Positions 36,336 through 47,136 of a stretch of 64,000 nucleotides of DNA are shown in pieces. Position 1 is the first letter of the stretch. The number at the start of each line of letters is the position of its first letter. Under the pieces are notes generated by a model, which saw only the letters and a list, made by a program, of their open reading frames with translations, ran no database searches and had not been told where the DNA came from. This DNA comes from Gorsachius magnificus (taxonomy: Eukaryota; Chordata; Aves; Pelecaniformes; Ardeidae): NCBI GenBank assembly GCA_034008185.1, contig CM067086.1:69114286-69178285 (forward strand). Direction: 5' to 3'. The position numbers were made by a program, and so were the translations under genes.

Positions 36336-39300
36336 TGTTCTTTAAAAGAGCAAGTTCAAGAGGCATAAAGCTATTTTTCAAGCGGGATCATTTTCCTGAG
36401 TTGCTAGCTCTTTCTGAAACCTTTGCACAACACTTCTGCTTGTTGCTCCTTCGCCATCTGTTCCAGACCCCACCTTCTGTACAGAGCGCTCCTCCGCAAT
36501 GCTGTTGCTCTCCCTTCCCTCTCACTCCACGCTCCTGTGCCCTACACCAGTTCAAAAAGAATCTATTCTATGATTCTATGATTCTATTTACTCTTCTCTT
36601 CAGACCTGCAGCTGAGAGCTTTGCACATTGCAGGGGAGAGCAGCACAAAGCCGATGCCGAGAACCCGCTCGCCACTGCAGTGTAGAGATCTCCTCTTTTT
36701 TTTTTTACCATGATGGCAGTAACATTGATATTTGCCAGCAAAGCATAATTCTGAATGCCAGGTGCTGCTTTAGCTGGGGTAACTTCTGCAAAGCTAACAA
36801 GTAACAGACTCAAGTGTCTCTTTTCAGAAAAGTAGGAAGCTAAACTCAGGCATCCCCGGGCTTAAGAAGTGCCTCCCCGGTTGAGAGCTCTGCATAAAGC
36901 ACATTTGCACTTTGCTGGATTGGAGCCTGTGCCAGGGGAACATACTCACACAGACAAAGAAAAAGCTACTTTAAAGGCACCTCCGTGCTGCTGCCAGAAA
37001 GCATCTTTATTAGTCTGAAACGGTGAGACCTGGCTGACCTGGACCGCAGGGCTGGGGTAATCCTGCACCGTGGCTGGGCAGTGCACGGGGCTGGCTCTCA
37101 GCGCTGAGCGAGCTCTGCTGAGCCAGGCTAACGGCACTCGCACAGTCTTGTCAGGAGTTTTTTATTCCTCAGTACCACCTTGCTTGTCCCTCCATCAGGC
37201 ACCGCTGTGCTTGACCTTTCCATGTGTTGGAGGGCACGCAGCCCTCCATGGACTCATGGATTTAGTGAGGGATCCTGGTAACACTTATTTGTGACTCACT
37301 GTTAGCCGTCGTTAAGAGGAGGATCGATGGGCAGCAGAGAGAACAGAAGCAGGAAAAGGCAGCAAAAAGAGGAAAAAGGAGGGTTAGAAAAACAAAAGAT
37401 TCGGAAAAACATGGGGGTGTTTTCCTGGACTGGAGGGATCTGTGCGAAAAGGCTGCTGTGGTCCAGGAGCCAGGGGAAGACTCCGGGATGCTCTTCAGGA
37501 GACTTTAGGGCTGTGAGTTAATGGATCCCACTTATTAACTTGTGGTACCTGACAAGTTTTATTTAAAACAAATGTGCCTTTTTGATCCAGATCGTGAACA
37601 TTTGACCTTATTAACCCATTGGTTCATGATAAAACACATAGAGAAAAGATGAAACATATATTTTGAAACACCATATCTTTCCAAGCAATTAATAAAGTGT
37701 AATTCTATATCTGAATGCACCAATTCTTTCTCTCTCTCCCCTACGGTCCCTAGAGTACAAGTATTTGGAATACGGATTGATGTTCAGCCCATTGCTGGGG
37801 AGTGCTGCCAAAGAGGCAGTTCAACCTAATGGGAAGATGAAAAAAAGAAAAACTGTGAAGAAGAAAGAAATACAGAAAGAAGTACAAGCTTTACATAAAA
37901 GTAGAAAATGGTAGAGGAAATTAGTATATTTGATAGCCAAACTTGAGAACATTTGTGATATGCATACGATTTTCCCGATCCTACCCATTTAGGAGTTTTT
38001 TGCTTTCAAGCATGACTGCAGAGCTGCATTAAGAGAGCAAAGAAACGTTTCCCTCCCTATCTTACTGGATTGAGAATTGTTTGAGTCCATATTACAGGTT
38101 CTTATTTTTTTCCTTTTCACGCGTAGATATAAAGCTTTGGCAGAAAGTGCCTTGCATCTCAGTTTAGCCCTGTCAGGGCTGGGTTCATTATTAACCTTTT
38201 AGGTGGCTCCTCCAGGCAACGCTGGCACATGAGGACTCCTCTACCTTAGAGCTGCTGTTGGCACGTTACCTGATTGCACGGCATTAAGGTAATGAGAACC
38301 TCTCTGTTGTCTCTGGTGGGCTTTGCAAGATCCATTGGAGGTGTCGAGGGAATAAATCCTGTTGATAAGAACACAGGCACCGGCATTCCTAAAAGCTGAT
38401 GAAACTGCTGGATTTTATTTGCATGGGTTATGTTCAGGTTGCTGCTTAAAGGAGCAGGGGAAACGAGAAATAGCCTTTCCTACCAATTTATCCAATAAAG
38501 CAACAGGAAAAGAAGGAAAAAGAACGAGGAGTAAAAAAATAGGCTAGTATCTAAAGCAGAGAATTTCTGGTATTTTTTCAGTTTCGCTTGGTCAGACTGA
38601 AACCTGCAGAATGGAAGTAGCTGCATTTACATAAGCTATTCCAGTAACAGAAATAATCTGGGACCAGTGCAACACTGAAGACTGCCCCGGCACGACCGGC
38701 ACACAGTCCTGCTCAGGGAACTCTGTACCACTCTCTACAGTATTAACGCTACTGCGCAATTGTGTCTTGCCATCAGAAAAGCCATTTCAATGAGTAGCTG
38801 GGAAAATCTTCCGCCTAGTCAACAGGTCTATAAAAAAAAAACAAACCATTTCTGGAGGTTTAACAAGTTCCTAAGTGCACTGCTGCTCTTGCAAGTAGTA
38901 CCCCAAAATCCAGTTCTTCCTTTGTCACTGCTAAAAAGTCCCAAAACTAAAAAAGATATCCCATACATCTCTCATATCCATACTTCTTCATAGCCTAGGC
39001 TTTGCTTACTGCAGTCCGCTTAGGCAAAAAAGCACACAGGATGTCGAACAAAGCGGAGCGTTTTAACTCCTGGCACTGTAGTCTCTTCCTAAGTATGCTG
39101 GGATTATCATTTCTCAATGTATTTATAGACTCTGATTATAGAAAACCACACAGAATTTCTTCCCTATTTTCATTTCAGCTAAACAGTGGGAATTAATTCT
39201 GAAGGACTGTAGCAATATCTGCCTCCTAAGTGGAAGATAAGCCAGGATCCTGGTGTAAATCACGAGCCATCCATCCAGGTCTGTAACGCATTGGAGTGCA

Positions 39301-41465
39301 AAGTCAGAGTTCAGTGGTTTCAACCAAGGGTTTCTTTTCTTCCAAATTTCCAAATGCTATTGCCATATTCAATCTTTAATAGCTAAAATGGCAGTTAAGG
39401 ACATGGAAAAATTTTCACAGGGTGGAAAATTACATATAGACTGCAGAATAATAATGGTATTTAGTATTTACAGCACAGTTTCAAAGCACTGTGTTTCCAA
39501 GTGTCGGCTCAGGAAAGAAAGATGATGCCTCAGGCCTGCTAAGCTCTGTTTAACTCCTCCAGATGTTATAAATATGCCTAAGTATCACTGTTGCCCCCTA
39601 GTTCCTGTTCAGCTTTGTCCTGGTCCAGCCCAAGGCAGCGCAGAGGTGTGCAGAGAGAAGGTGAGTTTTTCAGCATAGGGATTCCACCGTGCCAGTAAGT
39701 GCAGCGAGTGCCCTGCTGTTTCAGATGACATCCTGATTTGGAAACAAAGAAAAGAAAGAGCAATTCATGCCAAAGGCAGAGCTGCAATACCCAAAATGGT
39801 CCTTTGAACGGGAATTATATCACATTCACCCCTGCTCTTGATTAACCACAGAATTCATATTATCCGTTGTCATAATTGTGGCTCAGAAGAGCCCCCAGGA
39901 ACACCAGCCCACAAACAGTTCCCCAACATGTGCTGCTTTTATAGCTTTATGGAGCTGCTGGTCACATGGACAAAAAAAAATTATTTGAATTATTTAATGA
40001 ATACAAGTTGCCATCTCCACTCAGGGAACAGCCAGTGACTCAAATCACAGAAGACCACACAGCAGAACCAAGTCAAGTCACCCCAGAAAATCACTTGGCC
40101 ATGAGAAAATATGTACTGAGCCTCCTAACACAGAGGAGAATACATCTACCAGGTCTACACGTTTTAAGACATTTCCATAGTTTTTCTACTATTGCTCTCT
40201 AAAGAAGGAAAAGGAAAATTCAAACCCAACCATCACACAGAAGCTGTATAATGCCCTTTGCACTCTATCAAGATTCGGGGATCATTTAGATTGATTTTGA
40301 TATGCAACCTTATTTGCAGACAAATTAAGTCTGATTTATTTTGCATTGCAGACTAGAACTAAGGTTCTTGAATGCTGTGGATGTTCAGATACAAATAAAT
40401 AAATGAAGCTCCAACCTGTATCTAGCACAGCTTCACTGGTGTCTGCAAATACAAGAATTATGTAGTGGAACTGTGTGTAATACGAAGGAAAAATTTTCTA
40501 ACTTCTTCATGGTTGGCAGTCAATCTCTATCAGTCAAGGCCAGCAGGTCAGATCTAGCCTTCAGGTCTCTAAAAAAACCCCAACAAAACCCAAACCCCAA
40601 AAGCCTTTAATTCTATCAAACTGGAATTAGGGCTGCAGCAAAGGAAGACCCATCAGAAAGTGTCTGACTTTTTCAGAGCAAGGATCTGCCTCTGACGGTT
40701 GTTGCTTGTGATCATATTTTTGTGCCCTGCTGAACTCGCAGCAAAGTATGGGATTTCCAGTTAATGCATTTTCCTTCATGGATCCTGATGGAAAGGGTAC
40801 CTGTACCTTATAATATATGGTGGCTTGTACATGACTGCATACAATGATATGACACAAGCTTTTAAAAATGCCTTCAGGCTTTCATAGTTACATTATGTAG
40901 TATTTTAATATCTCATATTCACTAAATAATTTCTGATGCCCAGATGCTGGTTCTCCCCAAAATAAAAAAAAAAAAAATAATCTCTACTTTCCATGAAATA
41001 ACATTTTCAAAAATACTCTTGAAACTAAATTTTTGAGTGTGCAGGGACCATGGTTTGATCATGGCAGCCTAACTCAAGGGGTCAGGGTGGGAGTCGTGAC
41101 TTCCCACCCCAGCTCCTTTTGGCCAGATTCACCTCACGAGCGCTTGTCCTTGACACACTCCCAAAAATGACTGATTCCTTGGAAAATATCTCTTCTCCCA
41201 GCAGGCAAGCAGGCAGAATGCTTAACTGTAGTGGCATATCACGGGGCAAGGGCTACAACGCGGCTCGAACGCTGATGTAAATCTTGCACCACTTTCTAAT
41301 TAAAAGCACGTAACTATTCACAGGGCTATCTAGGACCTGCCATGCCCCTGTCACACAGCAGGCAAGTTTAAGATGAACGACCTGATAACTCTTTTTCCAA
41401 GTGAGATTCATGGTGGGTCCTGCAGGCTGTCGTGTAACTTTGCCACAGTGACTGGCAAAAGAATT
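36336..41465. other. Noncoding sequence, no gene recognised
   Basis: No gene is recognised. An isolated CR1-type tail occurs at 36565-36587 (listed). A T11 tract lies at 36696-36706 and an A-rich tract at 40964-40977. The region 37600-40600 is A+T-rich unique sequence with no conspicuous structure. Confidence 0.55.
36565..36587 (+). repeat. Orphan CR1 tail (ATTCTATG)n
   Basis: Nearly three ATTCTATG units with no CR1 body on the left, where a sense element would lie. It may be a CR1 insertion so severely 5'-truncated that only the tail remains, or a tail separated from its body by later deletion. Confidence 0.75.
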
Positions 41466-41585
41466 ACTGACCAATTTTAAGCCCAGAAAAGACCATTAGA
41501 TCATTCAGTCTGATCTCTTCTGTAGTACAATACATTAAATATTATCCTGCTACTCCCATAGAGCCCGAGCATGTGTCTGAGTACA
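41466..41585 (-). mobile_element. Ancient CR1/L3-like 3' end fossil
   Basis: The plus strand AGCCCAGAAAAGACCATTAGATCATTCAGTCTGA and the following AATACATTAAATATTA...CCATAGAGCCC pattern match the reverse complement of an old amniote CR1-family terminus that I know from turtle and bird genomes. No tail is preserved, and divergence is much higher than in the avian CR1 copies here. The limits are approximate. Confidence 0.55.
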
Positions 41586-43208
41586 GCCTACATTCATCGT
41601 ATCATCAACAAGAACTTGCTTCTTTTTACCATACTTTATCGTTATTTTTGCAGGTGACCCACGCTTGTTCCTGTTGTTCATTAGCACATTGGAACTTGAT
41701 CAGTCTTTTAAAATTTCTCCGGTATTGTGAGCTCTATTTTACTTACTTGCTTTACTAGTTAATAAATTGTTACATCAAAAATCCCCTCAATCAATTGGTT
41801 TAGGTCACTTGGGAGCAAGCTATCCAGTCCTGCTGATTTAAAACTATTTTTTATTTTTAGGGATTCTGTAGCATCCATTGTACTGCAAAGGACAGTAACT
41901 TCACGCTAAATGAATCCGTCTGCTTCTGTCCAAGCAACACCCAGAAGCAGTTCATAAATACCAGTATTAATAACCTTTCCATTTCTATCCGGCAAAAAGA
42001 CAACAGCACTCTCGGGATTTCTTTTTCTTTGGTAAAGAGGAAGCAAAAGGCAGTTGGTCAAGGCCAGCAGAAGAGATGTAATTTAACTGGAGATACTAGC
42101 AGGGCTGTAACAGGGAATGAATAAGATGGAACCTTAAAAAGCCTGAAAGCTATGAAAACTCACTCAATGTCCTGAAATACATGGACATAAAAAGATGCAC
42201 TCTGAAAAGATGGCCCTGTGCACAAAAGCTCGCAATCCAAGTGTGCTACAGTCGTAACCCATCGGAAGGGCAGCACTTCAGATGTTGATGTGCCACCGCC
42301 TGCACCGCACTCCCTGACAGCAGACCACAGTCGTTTCCAGAAGTGATGAGCTGGGCAGATATTATTTCAACAATAATAATACCTAATTAACACCTTTTTT
42401 CTCTTAACATCACCAAAAACATATCTAAAATCATTCAAAACAGAGATCTCTCTTATAGGGACTTTATATATTTACAAAATTTAGATACAGGTATTATTGG
42501 GCACATTTTGCTCATGTTTTTTGTAATAAACCTTAATTTCTCAAAATTTCCATTTCAGTAAGCATTTCTTTTCCTGCTCTTTTTATGAAACAAATAGTTA
42601 AAAGAATTTAACAGCGAAGGTTCTAATTGTCAGAAGCCACCCATAACTACATGTAAGGCTATATGTTACATTAAGCTATTTAACACAAAAATTACCAGCA
42701 CACACATACATGCCTTCATATACCATCCTCCTCGTTCATCTCCGCTCAGTGTACAGAGACATTAAAAGCAGTAAGAAGGTTTCTGAAAAAAATCCTTCCA
42801 GCCCCACAGTGCTCTTTCCATTCTATTCCCATCCATTTGTTCAAATGGCCTCAGGGCCACGAAATTCTCTCTGTAACTCAAGGAAGTAAATGTTGATTTA
42901 CTGTGAAATATCTCCTGTGGCTTGCTACCCTATAGCAAAGGCTCCGTATTATTTATTCTGTTAAGTAAAACAAAGTTATTTCAAAATAGCAATGGGGTAT
43001 TTACACTATTTTCTTAAACACTCTTTTGTTATCCCTCGGTACTCTGCAGCTCCTGGACTTTCTCGTTGTTTAGCACATAAGGGCAGATGCCTGTCTACTC
43101 TAACAGGTTCCACACCGGGTTTCTTCTACTTAATTCCTTGATGAAATTGTTACTCAGCCAGTGATTTTCACTGCCTGCAAGTATTCTCTGAACAAGCTAT
43201 GCAGAAAA
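41586..43208. other. Noncoding A+T-rich sequence
   Basis: No gene or repeat is recognised. It is rich in TAAT-type cores around 42360-42720, but without other features. Confidence 0.55.
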
Positions 43209-43415
43209 GACTAGGTCTAAGGAAGAAATTCTTTACAATTAGGGTGGTTGCCCAGAGAGGGGGTGGAGGCCCCATCCCTGGGACCATTCCAGGCCAGGTT
43301 GGAGGGGGCTGTGAGCAACCTGATGTGGTTCAAGGTGTCCCTGCTCCTGCAGGGGGGTTGGGCTGGGTGACCTCTGGGGGTCCCTTCCAACCCAAAACAT
43401 TCTATGATTCTATGA
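43209..43415 (+). mobile_element. CR1 LINE, 3' end with internal deletion
   Basis: A sense CR1 fragment starting at GACTAGGTCTAAGGAAG. Compared with the copies at 3153, 19660 and 26522, about 17 bases (GAAACCCTGGCAGGGGT) are missing where GGGTGGTTGCCCAG now joins the flanks. The deletion shifts the ORF2 frame. The stop-loss ATG-TGG is present at 43322-43327, and the tail has two ATTCTATG units. Confidence 0.94.
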
Positions 43416-43997
43416 AAACTGCAACAATACAATTTTTCATTTAATTTTTTTGGGACAAATGAAAGGTAGTTAAAATCATTTATTTTCTGAACCTTCAAAA
43501 ATAGTCATGCACTATTTGCAAGACCAGAAGGTTATAGTGAAATAATGGTGCATGGGGAAGTGAGGAAGGAAGAGGAGTGCATAAGCAAGTTTAATAACTG
43601 TTAGCATCAACACAAGGGAAGCACAAAGTGAAATTATGCTATCAAATGTGATAACTGGAAAGCATGAACATGAGGAGTGTTATACCGTGGAGGTGAACAA
43701 AACAGGAGGATGCTGTCTCTGAGAGCAGTAGCATAGAGAAGGATCGGGAAGCGATGGGTGGATATACTAGCATTAGCTCCCCATGTGATCTCACAGAACA
43801 AAGATGCCTTAATGTCCCTCTGAGATGGTAGGTACCAGGTTCAGCTCTTAGAGCTCTGAAATTCTCCTCTAGTCTCCTCACTGGGCTCATAAAACCTTAC
43901 ATCATTAGATTATGATGAATACAGCAGTAGTTATATCTATTCACATGATGTTTCTACAGCCTGTTGCTGATCACTGCTAATGTTATCAAAGGCAACA
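43416..43997. other. Noncoding spacer between CR1 copies
   Basis: Unique A+T-rich sequence; nothing recognisable. Confidence 0.6.
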
Positions 43998-44220
43998 TTT
44001 TTAGGTCAGACATTAGGAAAAATTTCTTCACAGAAAGGGCTGTCAGGCACTGGAAGGGGCTGCCCAGGGAAGGGGTCGAGTCCCCAGCCCTGGGGGATTT
44101 AAAAGCCCAACAGACGAGGTGCTGAGGGCCAGGGTTTGGGGGTGGGATGGCAGGGGTAGGGGAATGGTTGGGCTGGGGCAGCTTAAAGGGCTTTTCCAAC
44201 CTAAGCAATCCTATGATTCT
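43998..44220 (+). mobile_element. CR1 3' end, second subfamily
   Basis: The sense fragment begins TTTTAGGTCAGACATTAGG, continues AAATTTCTTCACAGAAAGGGC and GGGGCTGCCCAGGGAAGG, and ends TTTTCCAACCTAAGCAATCC then TATGATTCT. It is the sense-strand counterpart of the copies at 18314, 49432 and 54701. The G-rich part at about 44125-44180 has at least four G3+ runs separated by short loops, a potential G-quadruplex. Confidence 0.92.
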
Positions 44221-44383
44221 AAAAAAGATGTATGAAATAAGCTCAACACATAAAAATAATAACAATGATAGTGCTACTAGCTCTGGAAAGGTTTATGAAC
44301 CTGAAACAGGTTATTCCTTCCAAGAGGATTTGGGTAATATCTTTAATATTATGCCTTTGGAACTCTCTTTTTGCAAAGCGGAT

Positions 44384-44466
44384 ATCACAAAATCATGGAA
44401 TAATTTCAGTTGGAAGGGATCACTGGGGGTCTCTAGTCCAGCTGCTCAAAGAGACAGACCTGTATT
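44384..44466 (-). mobile_element. Short CR1 3' end, minus strand
   Basis: The plus strand reads ATCACAAAATCATGGAATAA, then TTGGAAGGGATCACTGGGGG and TCTAGTCCAGCTGCTCAAAG, the reverse complement of an old CR1 terminus. Only about 80 bp remain. It lies 164 bp from the tail of the preceding sense CR1, giving another tail-to-tail pair. Confidence 0.82.
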
Positions 44467-45529
44467 TGCCAGCAGTATCTTCATCCTGTTATTTTATTTT
44501 ATATTTTATTCTTAATCTCTGATGCTAAATTGATCGTGTCTCCACTGAAAATCTCCAAAGTTTCCAAAGCGCTAATTTGGAGGAACCCCTGACTTGCAAG
44601 AAATGTTTGATCTTTATCCCTGACCCTAAAGCACCCACCCCTCTGCTGGGCTTTGAGCAGGGAACTTGGCGAGCTACATTTCTCCTTGCCATTGATAAAT
44701 TGATCCCTTTTTCTTAATTGCCTCTCCTTCCTGAACTTTGGTTGGCAGCTCTTACAAAGTCTTAGAAGCAGAACATGGCAAGCCGTTTGAATTACAAGTG
44801 GTTCTCTAATACCGCCTTTAACCATTTTCCTATTAATCTTTGTAACCCCCCACTCAAATGTTGTGGCATTGCAGGTACTGGACAGCCTGACCTTTACAAC
44901 CACCCATTATTGACAAAAATAGAACATTAACAGGAAAATCTGTTCTTTCATAGAGGGGAAACCTGTGTAGTTAATTGTGAAGAAATTATACTGTTGGAAT
45001 AACTGGCTGCAGGTGCTCGTTACAGGAAAGCTATTAGAAAATACTAATTCTTTTTCAAATGATTTACAGAACTATAATTTATGAAGGTAGCATTCTTTTA
45101 ACTAGTTTGAATGACGAAGTATTTTGTTCACAGCTCGCATGACAAGGTGCCTGAAGGAGCTCTTCCAACTATGAACAGATTAGATGTGCAGCGTTAGGGC
45201 AATGCCACTTTATCTGGAGTGATGGAAGATCAAATAAAGGCTATCGGTGCCTTACAAACACTAAACACTGAGGCTTGCAGTGTTGGGGGCTGATGACTAA
45301 TAAGAAGTCTAAGTTGGAATTTGTAACTATGAGTCTTTAATATAACAACAAGAAAAATTTTAAATGTTGAAAGAAAACTGGTGCGACTGTCATGCTTTCG
45401 GAATGTTAAATTGCAGCCCACTTTGCTGCTCTCACCTGCCTGTTGACAGCCAGGGACCATCGCTCGGGGACTCACCCAGAGGCTCAGGAGCAGAGACAAA
45501 CTCTCTTCCTCACCCCTCCTGCCTACCTT
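44467..45529. other. Noncoding sequence, no gene recognised
   Basis: Unique sequence. A minus-strand 134-codon frame (44499-44903) has no family signature. Confidence 0.6.
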
Positions 45530-45712
45530 TTCACTGTGAGGGTGACCAAGTGCTGGCACAGGTAGCCCAGGGAGGCTGCGGAGTCTCCAACCTTGGAGAT
45601 ACTCAAAAGATGTCTGGCCACAGTCCTGTGCAACCTCTTGGTGGCCCTGGAGCAGGGGGCTTGGACCAGGTGACCTCCAGTTCCCTTCCAGCCTGACCCA
45701 TCCTGTGATCTA
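45530..45712 (+). mobile_element. Diverged CR1 3' end
   Basis: The sense fragment begins TTCACTGTGAGGGTGACCAA, followed by AGCCCAGGGAGGCTGCGGAG, CTTGGAGATACTCAAAAG and GGACCAGGTGACCTCCAG, and ends near CATCCTGTGATCT. It is an older CR1 subfamily with a decayed tail. ORF2 C-terminal coding is recognisable but not intact. Confidence 0.88.
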
Positions 45713-46552
45713 TCTTCTGATAACTGACTTCCACCTCACTCCATCAGAGAGGACAAGGTGAAAGGCAAGCCCTGTGACAGCCTATCCTGCTAAAGAACCA
45801 CAGACTTGGTTTTAATCATACAGGAAAATAAATTCACCTGTCCCAATCTGTTCCCAGCAGTACAGAAGTCCTGGAGTCCAACTTTGGATGAGCTGCTTTT
45901 CCGGAACATGATTTTCGTAGTGTACTTATATTTGCAAGATGAAGTACTTTAGGGAGAGGACCATGTCTTAAAAGCCATAGTGTGTTTGCTATCATGGCAT
46001 CAGATCCCTTAGAAGATCTGCAGGTTTCAGCCTGAATGTTACCATTAGTGAATACTACGGTTATGGCAGGAATAGAGAGACAGCCCTCTTACATGCAGTC
46101 TTGCAATGCTTTTTCAAACAAGAGGCAAACTTGCAATTTTGGGAGAACTTCTGGTTTGTTCGCTTCCTTCTGTAGCTTCCCTGGTGGTTGCAGTCATGAT
46201 GGGAGCTGGGGCAAGGACAACTCTCACCCAGTTTCTTTAACCAGAGACAATTCCCTAAAGCCTAGCAACCACCAGGAATGTTCACATATAGACCTGAAAG
46301 AGGGGGCTGATTACATGCTGATTACATGCTGATCGCAGCTACCTCTGCTGCAGCGCTACTCTACGCATATCAATATAACAGATGACTCCAGGAGTTTCCT
46401 AATCTGATACCACCACCTACGTCTTACCAACACCATCACTTGGCAAAACCTAGATGCAAGCTGGGAAAGAAGCAAAAACTCCAAACTCAAAACTTAACCT
46501 GTGGTCATACGGGGCCAGCTGGTCTGGCATTGCTAAGCCTCTAATGGGTTGG
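45713..46552. other. Noncoding sequence with a small tandem duplication
   Basis: No gene is recognised. At 46306-46332 the 11-mer GCTGATTACAT is repeated about two and a half times, a minor local duplication. Confidence 0.6.
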
Positions 46553-47136
46553 TGTGGTGGGTTGACCTTGGCTGGATGCTAGGCGCCCACCAAGCCGCTC
46601 CCTCACTCCCCTCCTCAACAGGACAGGGAGGGGAGAAAATAAGATGGAAAAACCTCATGGGTCAAGATAAAGTCAATTTAATAAAAGCAAAATCAAAGGC
46701 CATGTGCAGAAGCCAAGGAAAACAAAGATTTTATTCTCTACTTCCCACCAGCAGGCGACATCCAGCCACTTCCCAAGAAGTAGGCCTTCAGGACGTGCAG
46801 CAGTTGCTCTGGAAGACAAACGTCTTAACGAATACCATCCCCCTCCTCCTTTCTCTTAGCTTTTATTGCCAAGCAGACATCATACGGTGTGAATATCCCA
46901 TTGGTCAGTTTGGGTCAACTGTCCTGGCTGTGCCCCCTCCCAAGATCTTGCTCACCCTCAGCCTACTGGTGAGGGGGGCAAATGTCGGAGACAGAGCCTT
47001 GATGCTGTGCGAGCCCTGTTCAGCAGTAGCCAAAACACCGCTGTGTTATCAACACCTTTCTCAGTACTGATAGAAAGCACAGCGCTATGAGGCTGCTACA
47101 GGGAGAACTAACTCCATCTCAGCCCGACCCAGTGCC
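46553..47136 (-). mobile_element. Solo LTR of an avian endogenous retrovirus
   Basis: About 585 bp matching, in reverse complement, an LTR type common in bird genomes, probably ERVL-like (class inferred from memory). Recognisable parts are the near-terminal TGGGTCGGGCTGAGATGGAG end, the AATAAAAGCT promoter-like box (plus 46858-46867), an ATTAAA polyadenylation-type signal (plus 46677-46682) and the terminal CAGCCAAGGTCAACCC. No internal retroviral coding sequence or second LTR adjoins it, so it is a recombined solo LTR. No target-site duplication is obvious. The 173-codon frame across it is spurious. Confidence 0.85.

Noticed and set aside
46549..47070. 173-codon plus-strand ORF
   Set aside because: It lies antisense across a solo LTR, which does not encode protein.
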